From Heligmosomoides polygyrus polygyrus (lineage: Eukaryota > Nematoda > Chromadorea > Rhabditida > Heligmosomidae), in the NCBI GenBank assembly GCA_947396885.1, contig OX377201.1, positions 27,877,923 through 27,941,922 on the forward strand: a stretch of 64,000 nucleotides of DNA. Reading direction: 5' to 3'. The translations under genes were made by a program, and so were the position numbers. Positions within the stretch are counted from its first letter, which is position 1; the number at the start of each line of letters is the position of its first letter. Shown here in pieces: positions 32,579 to 44,700 of the stretch. The notes under the pieces were generated by a model, which did not search any database, was not told the DNA's origin, and saw only the letters and a program-made list of their open reading frames with translations.

Positions 32579-32719
32579 AATGGAACAAAAGTGACTACCT
32601 ATCCATGGTATATCGCCTTTCAAGTGCTATGGGTTATTTTGGCTACTGTGTCGTTGGGGATTGTATTCAGAGTCTATTATGTGTACGTGCGGTCGTCGAA
32701 GCTGCACAACAACATTCAG
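32579..32719 (+). CDS. Chemoreceptor exon 1 of those found (TM1)
   Basis: Acceptor CTTCTGTTTAG at 32568-32578, donor GTATGT at 32720. 47 codons, phase 0 at both ends. Reads NGTKVTTYPWYIAFQVLWVI and on to RSSKLHNNIQ. A different open frame covering the same bases (32548-32745) is not the coding one: it lacks the helix and runs through the donor. The N-glycosylation-like NGT at its start fits an extracellular N-terminus. Confidence 0.85.
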
Positions 32720-35700
32720 GTATGTTAGCTGTATATGACAATTAGCCTCTGTAATTGATCTCCTGGGTGTTTCAAGGACATCCGGATCTTGTTTGTGCAA
32801 TCATAAAATCTCTATTAGTCATTGCATATTCTAAGAGTAAAAAGGGAAAATCTTCTAGTCTTCCACGTGCCGGTGCTTCTCGTGCACTAAGGTTATAACG
32901 ATACAGTTTTTCTTACAGCTAACTGTGATACTTATTTGATTGATAGTTCAAATGTCATTCAGATTCAGATGAGTTTTTGTCTTGATATTAGATTGAAAAA
33001 TTTTAAGTTGACCTGCTGAACTTTTATTACAGTAAGTAAGATCAAATGAAATGCCATCTTAAGTAATCCAATCAATAACTATCAGTAACCTACTTATAGA
33101 AACTTGTAGCATTGAGCTATTAATAATTACAGCTCTTGAACGAACACCTAGCAGTTCTTCTTCTTCTTTACATACATACATATTTTCGATATTTTCTCCG
33201 CAAAGTCTATAACAAACACGCCAACTCGCCATAAGTGGCATTTATACTCTCAGTCAAGTAAATACCGTTTTATACTTGATGTGGGCATGGCACAGTCTTG
33301 AAATGTGTTTCATCTTGCTTCCTTTTGTGGCCTATTTTTCCTTCTGCTCCATTTCTCTTTCACCCTCTTCTTCTCCCTGCTTTTTATTTCTGCTTCACTA
33401 CCTCTGGTGCTTCTTTTAAACATACAGCATAGAACGTTCATTTAGCCATAAGGTTTGCTTTTCTTGCTCTTTATAGAAAGAGCTAATAAACTTGGCTACC
33501 ACTTGAGAATAAGGAATGTCGGCCGATAAAGCAGGCCACGCATTATTCTAGACACTCTGTGTTTTAGGACACAATAAACCTATCTTCTTTTATGTTTATT
33601 TTAAATTGTTGTTTTCCTACTTTTTCAGATTTTGTTGAAATTCTTCCTGCTAAGCGCAGTTCTTATCAACGCCATCTTCATTTTTTATCAGGTACGTATT
33701 TTCTTCTGATTGAATTGTTCCCAATCAAGTACCAATCCGCAGTAGGGTAGCCTTATGGTTAGTGCTGGCTACTATGCAAGTATGCACTTTTGAACTCACA
33801 CGATGCTCCTCGCGAAGAAGCCGCATTATCATAAACTAACCAGACTTGCCCATCTGGTAGGTGCAAGCAAGGGGAGTATGGTAGCAGTCAAAAGAGCCCG
33901 TGTGTCGCGTGCAGCCAATACCAGGTTCTTGGCTCGGATTTCCCGCCCAAGCCAACCAAGCCTTCTATCACTTAGGGGTTTGTGAATTAGTACCGGACTC
34001 ATTCGGGAAGGATAATACACTGACTTGTTCATGATTGGCTACCACATTTCAGTGTTTAGGCTAAATACGCATCCAAATTGCCCCCACTACAGAACTAGAA
34101 GGCGTGGCGCAACCAAAGAGTGGTCCATTTACACAGTCTTTTATCCATTATCCTAGTAGGAGCAAGGTGTGCAACTCTAAGAACCGAATGAGTCTAATAT
34201 GGTCAGCTGACACGAATGGCAAGAGGTGGCGGTATGGCGCGTACCACGAATCGATGTAATGCTTCATTCTTTCGTAGATCCTCTATTTAAGCTAGAGCTT
34301 CTCGAAGCTGGTACTGTTATACTTAATTTCAAAGGCAAAAAACCACTGTAAACCTGACTTCAAAGTTCCTGGGATAGAAAGCGCGCGCTATCGTCCATTA
34401 TCGAAATTGATGAATCGGCGTATTTGGCTTATAGAATAACTTGCGGTAGCCAACCGATGAGAAATTCAGTGTCTTCTCTCTTCATTAAACCTCGACATTG
34501 TATGTTGCTAGTCAGTTAAGTTTGTCGTGCCAACTCGAAGTTTTTAGGTGGATCTTTATTTAGCAGGGCTTGACGATTCGACTTCTAGTCGTCTTAAGAG
34601 GCCAACTGGATCCACTGCAAGGGCGCCCACGTCAGTTTGCCAGTAGGGACTAAATAAAGATCCACCCAAAAACCTGTGCTGGCAAAAAACTTAAGTGGCT
34701 GTCAGTGTATTATTTTTCTCAGACAAGCTTGGTACCAATTTACCAATCCCGATAGAATGAAAGGCTTGGTTGGACTGGCTGGAAAACCCAAACCAAGAAT
34801 CTGATTTGGAGTACAGACGACTGCCGATGCCTCTTCTGATTGCGCCAAGTGATTTCGCGAGGATAGTTCGCACATTCATGTATTAACTTTCAACTTTATT
34901 ACATGCACATAGCGCATGTGAGGTAAAAAAAGAACCAAGAAGTACCGGTGATCCTATACGTAACAGCAAACAACGCGGAATACAAAACAAACAGATGAAG
35001 AGAACGTACCTACAAAAAAGGAAAAGAAACAGAGAACATTGCTACAACACTAACTCAGGAACTACTACGGAATCACTTCAAGTGTTTATCGAGAACTTTT
35101 TTAAAGCTATTGAGATTGTCAGGAAAATGAATTCTTTTGTTCAACCTAGCGTACTCCAGGCCTGCACGAACTGTGAAGAAGTTGCGACGTTGAGACGTTT
35201 TTGACGTTTTTACGTGAAGTTTGTAAGACCCACCTCTAGTATTAGATGACGCCAGACCAAAGAATTCCGGACGCTTCAGCCCAATGTTCCCATGCAAAAT
35301 CTTGTGGACCATTATATAATCATTTTTTACCCTCCTTCTCAGTAAAGGTTCAAGGTTGAGAATCTTGTTTCTGATGGCACCACGTGGAATGCTCTTGTAT
35401 GTGAAACCTAGAGCTCTAATTAAGAGCTTCCTTGTAAAGTTATTTTGAACTTGTTCTAACCTTTGTATTATATTCTTTTTGTGTGGATAAAATATGCAAG
35501 TTCCATACTCGACAATAGGCCTAACGTACATTTTATAAGCATTTAACAATACGCAAGGATCTCTGCTGCGCAACGCCTTAAAGAGTAGGAACACTCTTTG
35601 CTCAGCTTTTGAGGCAATACTTTCACAATGCATATCAAAAGAAAGCCTATGATTTATCAGAAATCCGAGGTCCTTCAACTCAGCAGCTTTTGTCAGAATA

Positions 35701-38700
35701 TGGTTTCCTATCGTGTAATCCGCTTCAGAGTTGTTGGAACCCAAGTGAAGGACTTTAGTCTTTTCAAGTGAGATCGGTAAACCCCATTGTTGAGACCAAG
35801 AATAGACATTATCAACCGCTTGTTGAATCGCCATTACATCTAAATTACAATCGACTGTTTTGTATACTTTTACGTCATCAGCAAACATTTTACAAACGAC
35901 ATCACTACCAACCTTTGCGGGCAAATCGAAAGTGTAAATATTAAAGAGAATGGGGGATAAAACACCCCCTTGCGGTACACCGCTGAATATAGGTTTAATG
36001 TTAGAAAGAGAATCCTTGACTCGTACTTGGAACGTGCGACCGCTCAAAAAAGCCTTTATCCAAGCTACAATTCTAGGGTGAATTCCAACTATGTCAAGTT
36101 TTTTGATAAGCAATTTATGAGAAACCTTATCGAAGGCTTTTGTGAAATCGAAGTAGACAGCATCCACTGAGTATTTATTGTCTAGAGCTGAAGTCCAATC
36201 ATTCAAAGTTTCAAGCATCTGACTAACGGTGGATTTTCCTTTTCTAAATCCATGTTGACATTCAGGAATAATGTGAAATTTATCCAGATGCCTCACAATT
36301 CTCTTCTTTAAAATCTTTTCGAAAAGTCGGCAAAAAATAGAAGTAATACTAATTGCTCTATAGTTACTAGCCACATTAAAAGGCGCCTTTTTGGGCAATG
36401 GAGTTACAAGTAAATGTTTCCATTTCAACGGAACTTCGGCAAGGAAAAACTCTTATTAAAAATAAACTCTAGGGGAGTGGCCAGATGTGAAGCAATTTTC
36501 TTTACAAAACTAAAGGGAACATCGTCTGGTGTCACCGAGAAGCTGGACGGCCATTTGAGCAGGAGATTAAGTATCTCGTCTCTATGAAACCAAACTGAAT
36601 CTTGCATGACATCGAAACTGCGAACGTTTTCCCCGCAAGGAATTGGGAGATCCTGTTTTGCATATATCCTTCCAAATTCATTTGCAAGAACTTCAGCCTT
36701 TTCGTAATCCGTTATTGCTAACGATCCGTCGTCTTTCTTAAGCGCATCGATCTTAGCTCTTGCCCTGATTCTGCAATTAATGTACTTATAAAGAAGAGAT
36801 TTCCTATGTGCGCTAACTAACTTCTTCTCTACTGAACAGTTATATTTGGTTAAGCTCTTTTCGAATTTCTCCACCAATTTCCTGTAAGCGCACCAATCAT
36901 CAGCACGATTTGAGCGCACGGCTATTTTGTATGCCTGCGACTTTTTAGCGAATGCCGAATGTAAGTGAACAGGTAAGTTTTTCATAATGGTGGGAACTTT
37001 CTTCCACGGAACAAAAAGTTCAATACTGTGCCTCAAGACAAAGATGAACAGCTCGTACATTTCATTCACACTCACACAACTCTGAAAGGAACCTAGCCAA
37101 TCAATACTGTCTAAGTAGTCTCCGACTAGAGAGTAGTTAACGTTTCTGAAGTCTTTTTTGAGAACAAAGGGGCTAATCTCCATGTAGGTCTTTAGGCACA
37201 ACGTAATACCAACATGATCACTAGTTCCCAGAGGATCTCCTACCTTTACATTTTTTATAGCTCAATTTTCATTACAAAGCACTAAATCAAGAATACTTTT
37301 TCCTCTTGTGTGACTGTGAACAAAATTACGGTAATAATGATTTGCAAGCATATCCAGAAACTGCTTAGGCCTCTGTTATACTCCCGCGGGAGCATCCGCG
37401 GAACGTCCGCGGACCAATGGTGCACGGCGGAGGCGGGCGTGGCAAGGCGCGACGAGTGATCCGGCGCTGGGTCCCGACGCGATTTCCGCCCATCCGCGGA
37501 AGCTCCCGCGGGAGTATAACAGGGGCCTTAGACTGAGCACAGTAAGGTAGAGGAGTACCAGACCACTTTATTCCGGGGAAGTTAAAATCCCCCATCAACA
37601 CACAAGGGTGTCTACGCGTGGTGATATCACTTATGCACTTGAACAATTGATCACTTTTCACAGCGCTACATCGTGGCGATCTGTAGACTACTATCAAGCG
37701 ATAGGAAGAAGGTTTTGCTATAATATCGCAGCAGGCGATTTTGTAGCCTTCTGTAACGCTTTCACAATAAACCAGCGAGGGATTTAAGACTGATTTGACT
37801 AAGATAGCGACACCACCACTTTTTTCTGGATCTGTCGCATCTAAATACCTCATACGTCAAACAAACTTCACCCAATAATACTTCGGAAGAAGTTTTAGAG
37901 TTTACCCACGTTTCAACAATCGCAACCACATCACAGTCATTCCTGGACAAAAAATAAAACAATGATTGGACGTTCTTCTGAAGAGACCGAATGTTCGTAG
38001 AAAGACAAGAAATGACCTTATTCCTAGTTATCGAGCACCAAGGAGTCCCTAGTTGTTTCCCGAGTTGGTGTTAACATTTGTTGCAGAAACAATCGGGCTA
38101 GCATTGTTGGCAGAAGGAACATGAGTGCTAGTCACAACATTAGAAGGGGTAGCACTTGAAACTTGCATACCATTTGAAGAAGAAGCCAACTTCTGAGAAC
38201 GAAGGGTCCTGAGGCGAGCTAGTTCAGTCTTTGGAAGCGATGGGCGAATGTAAACGCCTCTCACCGGAAACTGCTTAAGTCTAGGTGCCCTTGACAAAAC
38301 CTCATTCCTAAAAAAGTATGGGGTAGGACAACTTTGAGAAGACGTCGAGAACCAACATGCTTAGGTCTTCCCATTCTGTAAAAGGTAAAAAGAGCACATT
38401 CAATCGATAGAAATGAAAGAATATGTTTGATGCAGTTATAATCGTATGCAATGCGATTTGAAACAACTAGATCATTACACTCGTCAACACCGGCTATTAC
38501 AATCGATCTTAATCTTTCCTTTTCTTCACAGCAATGGAATTCTTCCTGAACAGAATTTCTTTCAACAATGTGGGGATAGGAAGGGCGACTATCGTTGACA
38601 CGGCTATTCTTCAAAATACGTATTTCATCGAGCAACCGATTCTTTTCGGCAATTTCTGCCTTAAGTTGAATCTCCAACTCACGATTGCGCTCGACCAGCA

Positions 38701-41700
38701 CATCCAGTTTAGTTAATTTATCCAACACGTGCCCCAGAACTGCTTTGAGATGGTGCGGTAGCTGATCGTCGTTGACCAAGAGGTTGACAGCCGATTGAAG
38801 AGTATGATCTGCGTCATCCTCAGGAGTCGCGGTCCTGTTCCTTTTAGCACGCACGTGTTGTCCCACGGCACTGGAGAGGGGAGTATCCATGTTTCACTCG
38901 AAAAAAATCGTGATGTAGTGATCGACCGAGGAAAAATAGCCTGACCTGATAGGGTGGCGTGAGAGATCAACTAATCAATTCTCAAATAACCCCCGCCACA
39001 AGGGTGCCGGCAGACGAACGATACGTATTGATCCTTCCGATGAATGTAGTAGCAGATCCTGAGACTCCACGTCCCAGCCTACTGGTCACAATGGGTTGAA
39101 CAGAGAATCGACCACGGGAAGAATATCGCAGTAGCAGCTGAGTAGTAGTCGCAAAAATAGCGGCAGATGACTTAATAGGCAGAGTCGCAGAGAACGCCGC
39201 CGCACGCGAGCAGGCACTCGACGTGAATGTATTAGGTTGAGTTTGGTCGAAAATTAGTGCCAGATTTAAGCCGCCACCTTCAACTTCCTGTTCAACTGCC
39301 AAAAGTGTGCCGGCGATTTGCTGAAAATGTTTGCTGAATTTGAAGATAAATTCTCCAAGTGAGGCAGGGATTCCTCTATTTATTATTTCAGTTTCAGCGC
39401 CAGTTTTCGACTCGTGAAAGAAAACATCGTGATTTCGCACTTTTTGCGCTGTAATAGCTTTTAAAAATTAAGATGATTCTAAGTGTTTTTGTTTTAATTT
39501 AGCTTGTTGAAATTCCGCATTTTCAAAGAATATGTATGCCCTAGCTTCTAAAATTTTTTAAAATTCTCTCCTACAGGCATCTGAACGAAGGGCAGCAGAG
39601 TACAATATTTTATACAAGCCTTAATAATATAATCCATCGACTCCATGAAACAGCTTCACAAGCTGCTTTTTAACAAGCCTTTATGCATTTCAGAGTTACC
39701 AAGTGGTGCTGTCGCTCACGTATAAGCATCCGTGCGAGGTGTTCCTGCAGAAACGCTTCTACATGTGCATGAATATCGTCTTCGGCTTCTCCATCGAACT
39801 GTACCTTCTCAGCCAAGCTGCTATGGCGATGGAGCGCGTGCTGGCCACGTTACATGCAAACGGTTATGAGCAGATCAAAGCATTGCCCGCGGCTGTGGGC
39901 GTCGCACTTTCCGTAGGCTTTCGATCAACCTTTGATACCGCTGGCAGCACCCAGATGTGGCGAAGTTTCTGAATTCTGGTGACTCCGCCAGCCCAAGTCC
40001 TATGCGAAAATTAGGCTGAAATATAGAAAGTTGAACGAAAATTTTGATTCACCCTTTTCCGGCTTTACTAGTGATAACACTGCCATTACAGCGGTGAAGC
40101 TACCATTCGCGCAATTCAGTATCTTTTTTAAATTTAAGGTCTTAGGTGTTGGCGTCATAATAGGTTTACATTTGCCTCCGTACATGTACAAGGTGGTACA
40201 CATGAAGTGTTACGCGCTACAAAAAGTCCATTTTTGAAAAGTTCTCTGGTTTTCTGTGGCTTGCTGCGGTGTCATTCGTTCTCTCCTCATCTTTTAGTCT
40301 ACCTATGACCAGTCTTATTCTCAGTTTCTAGGTAAACACGGCTTCGCTTAGGGATCGTTCAGCAGTAGTCGATCCATTCAAACGCGGATCATCCGTTTCC
40401 ACGACTTCAAAGATCCTCAAACTGCATCGGATTCAAGTACTTCGTTTCATCCAACGTTTTGAAGAGACTGGAGGGATCTAAAATTGTCCGAGAGGAAGAC
40501 CACGACGAACTGCAAGGACCTCTGCCCTTCGACAGGCCGTCAAAGACATGTTACACCGAAATCTTGCAATAAACAATAGGAAACTAGCTAAGGAGTACAA
40601 CGTAATTCGTTCAACTATGTAACGACTGACGAGTGATGATCTGTGATTGTATTACTACAAATTTGCCAAAGGACAGCACCTCACGGAAGAACTGAATGCT
40701 TCAAAATTGGAGGAGTGCAGAAAGATAAAGGCCCTTACACGCGGTGACAGCGCGGCTGAGTTCTCTTAACAGAAGAGAAGGTATTTACCGTCGAACAACA
40801 CCAAAACGCGCAGAATCAACGGAAACTGCTGCCAAAAGGATTCGGAAGAGCCGTCAACATTGGATGAGCTTATTTTCCACAGTACTTTAACGTGTGGGCT
40901 GTAATGTGGGGCCAGGGCAAGACCAAGTTTGTTTCTATTCAAAAGAACTTGAGATCAAAGCCGAAATCTACGAGAAGCAAATCCTGGAAAACCTAGTAAT
41001 ACCTTGGGCACAAGAAAATGTTAAGGACATGGAGTGGACCTTTCAGCAAGATTGGGCACCAGCTCACGGTGCCAAGAAGATCTTGGAATGGTGTGAGACC
41101 AATCTTCCAGATTTGTGGACGAAGGATGTTTGGCCTTCAAACTCGCTCGATATCAACCCTATAGATTTTGACATCTGGTCAGTTTTGTGTCAAAAAGGCT
41201 ACTCTTTCAGACACAGTTTACTGGATTTGCTGAAAAGAGCTCTGGAGAAGGCATGGGACAAAAGTTCGCTGGAAATTATCGCGCGCATCCTCAAGAATTT
41301 CCAAAAGAGATTACACGTTTGCATTGAAGCTAAAGGGACTCATTCTGAATGTGGTGTATGATATTTCATGCAGAATTTTCTTGCCTTTTCAATACTCGTA
41401 CACTTTTCTTATTTTAGTTGGTTTGTGCAAAGTTGTATATAGTTTTCTGCATAACGCTTCATGTAGACCACCCCGTAGACCTGTCAGGACGTTATCGTAG
41501 CGCATAATAGAAAAGATATACATCACGATGAGGCGTGAAGAGGATCACATGAATAGGGATAAAGGACGGCGCTGATCAATTCGTTTTGGCGCTATGCATT
41601 CTATCTCTAGAGGTTGTCGTGGAAGCAGTTTGAAGGTGTTTTTAACCTATACAATGACTTCCGTGGACAAATTGACGGACAGTACAGTATACTAGTTCCT

Positions 41701-44700
41701 TCACATCCGATGGACGGAAGACTTGGTTGGCATGGGCTGGAATTCTGGACCACGAACTTGGAATCGGGCGCAAAATCGACAATCAGCGCCTCCTCTGACT
41801 GAGCTACCACACGCCGCTTTCATAACATGCTATTCTTCATTGCACGAATACAGAGGTGTCTCGTCTGTACAAAAAAAAACACAAAAAAGAGCAGCACAAA
41901 TTATGTATATTTGGCGAGCAATGAAGGCGACTGTTAGTCGACGTCTAAAAGCCTCCGCACACTCATGCGGCAAGCGAGGGCGGCAAAATTCGTGAAGAAC
42001 GACGCTCACGCACACTCTCTGGCAGCGAGCGGGCGCCGGGTTCATCAACAATTAACCCGCGGGTATGCGGAGCATAAGGGGGTAGAAATAAGATAAGAGT
42101 CATGTAGAGATAAGGCAAGAGTCATAGACGCAGGCTTCGTGGGTATCGCTTCCCCCTATACCCGCGGGTTAGTCGTTGATGAATCCAGCCCCGGATGAGA
42201 CACTGTACCCCTCCTAGTCGTGCCTACTGCTACTGTTGGCTTTCCCGCCTTTTGTCTGCGCTCTAGCCGATCCCTGCCGCGGTCGGCTGGAGCGGAGACA
42301 GACAGTACAGTGTGGAGGAAAATCAGTATAATGATGTGCATCATTATTTCCGCTGTCGTACTTGCGGCGCTGCTGCCGCCGTCGCCCAACATATTGTCGT
42401 AGCTCGCTCGTCGCCGTTCACCCCGACGGCAAGCTCTTCGTCCCTGCCCCGCGTTAGGCGCCTTTTATACTCCCGCCGCGGCGCGGAGCGTCAATTCTAA
42501 CGCCGCTGAGCGATAACAGTTTAAAAGGGAAGCGTCAGCGACGCGCGGCGACCAACTTCTACGTATTACGGTCCGTTAGCGAATGACGGAGGAGAGGTCC
42601 ATGAGTCACTGATGAACCAAAACAGAAAGGATTCGTCCGACTGGTCAGCAGAATGCATCTTGTCAATGTTAGTGGTGGATTTCTGTGGGGAGTGACGAAT
42701 CCTCTCTTAAAGCTGGGGTCGAAGTCGTCTGCTCAACTTGTGGTTGAAATTGGTGACTGTGGTATTGAGTCGAATCCCCTGAAACGCAAATGGCATTAAA
42801 CGACTTTTTATTTTTCAACATGTGCAGGCACAAAAGTAAAATTGCTGGAAGTTCCTCATTGTCGAGAATCACTCAGAATGCCATTCCGGGGTCATTGTGC
42901 ACTAAACATATCCTTAGCGTAGTAGGTAAAACTTCGTGAATGTCCACAGATCTCCATTTAGGCTACTACTGGTGACTAAGGTCATGGTCACCGATTTCGC
43001 TCAAATTCTAGTGTAGTACGAAAAACGGATGCTTGAATCGTGATCAACACACAAAATAAGCACACTAGGCGAAATTTGGACGAAATCGGTGATTGTGACC
43101 TCGACAGCTTTAGTCACTCGAACCTACCACAATCAGCGGTATATTCAAAAACGAAAGTCTGATTCGTGATCAGCACTCTAAATACCACCCCCCCCCCCCT
43201 CCCCTAGAAGAAGTTTGGTAAAAAAAATCGATTTCTCCTCGATCTCTGGAGTCCGGAAAGTACAATAGTGCCAAAATTTCGCTACGCCCTTATTGTTCTG
43301 CTAGTTGGAAAACCAAAACAAAGATGACGTAGCAAAATAGAAAAGCAATTCATATCGGTGGTGAAATCTCCTACCCCACACCGAGTCTGCCGCAGCTGAT
43401 CGTGCCGCTCCGCGCCCTTCCCTCCAGCGGCGCGATTCGCCGAATACCGTAACCCGAAATTCCGTCAAAATGTGGTGTTTTGATGCGGCGGAGTATGAAT
43501 GCGGTGCGGCGCCGCCGGGCGGCGCGAAAAATCGATAGCTATGCCGACCATCACGCCGCGCCGCTCGGCGGCGCGAGTATAAAAGGCGCCTTAAATAATA
43601 GGGTACCCGCTTTGCCGAAAAAGTGAGCGGAGGCCTTAAGCCACACCGTTATATCGATCGCATTGTAATTTCAGAAATTTCAGTAGGCTTCCGCAATTAA
43701 TGGTAACGTTTTACTTATGCGGAGATCATTGCAAAAAGATGGCGTGAAAAATGCGAAAATACAATTAGGCTTAGCTCCAATAACATTGTACTTCATTGTC
43801 GTACAGTACCGGACGCGTCTTTTGAATAGACGCCGAAAAAACCGCACTTTTGCGGTTTTTGCGTCCTTTTGCTATAACTCGCACAAAATTCATCCATTTG
43901 AAAAACCAAAGGTACCTCTGAGCTCAGGAAATCAAGCTTTATCGTTTGGTATATACGCTTTATATGAAAGATCAAAAATGGCCAAAATTGAAAACTTGCG
44001 TTCCATTGAGAATGCCGGACGCGGACGAGTTGTCGGCCGCAAGGCGTCGAAAACCGTTACATGCCCACAATTCCTCCAACTTGAAGTGTTTTGAGAAACG
44101 GATAGAACCGTTCGATTTGTCTCTTCGAGATCTACACAATCATGTGTACAACTTCGCCAAACACCGCATTTTCGCAGTGGGTGGTCAAAAATGACTGGAG
44201 CAGACTTTTTGCTATTGGAGAAGCTTATATTCCAGGACTTGCATGTTCTCGCAGCATCTGAAGCATGGCGTGAAGTGTTTTGTCATGCCAGGAATCCTCT
44301 GAGAGTGCGCCGTGTACAATGTATATAGGATCGAACCTATCAATCGACTGGGCGCGACAGCTCGTAGAGTGGGCGTTTGGAGAGTTTTTATAAGAAATTC
44401 GCAGCCGCCCTACTCAGGATTTGCTGTACTCTGTCCGGCAAAACTAAGGAGTGCGCCGGGAGCAATGCATATAGAATGGAACCTATCAATCGAGTGGGGC
44501 AACCGCTGGCAGATTGCACGCGCGGGCGTTTTCAGAGCGCAGTAGCTCTGTCAAATTCGAATCGTTTCGGCTGCTACTCGTGTGTCTTGTATTCAGTAGA
44601 ACGGTCTAGAAGTGCGCTAAAGTAGAGCGGGGTAGCTTAGGAAGGGGCAATGTTACAGGGGTGCGAACATGAAGGTGAGGCTTGTGTGACGCATTTTTTT

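Larger units (their letters stand above)
34870..39000 (-). mobile_element. Nearly full-length CR1/Jockey-like LINE in receptor intron 2
   Basis: Minus-strand element with 5' region near 38900-39000, ORF1 38890-38049, endonuclease about 38010-37260, RT 37200-35073 and a ~200 bp 3' UTR. It is antisense to the receptor gene. Defects I can see: a frameshift in ORF1 near 38290, a frameshift in the endonuclease near 37850, a MITE at 37368-37527, a TGA near 37262 and a frameshift near 36430. With only about five lesions over 4 kb it is the youngest LINE in the window. 38982-39440 (minus) is an open, GC-richer stretch that may belong to its 5' UTR. Confidence 0.85.

Noticed and set aside
32548..32745. 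Open frame over receptor exon 1
   Set aside because: Another frame of the same DNA gives a clear TM1 and fits the splice phases; this frame reads through the donor.
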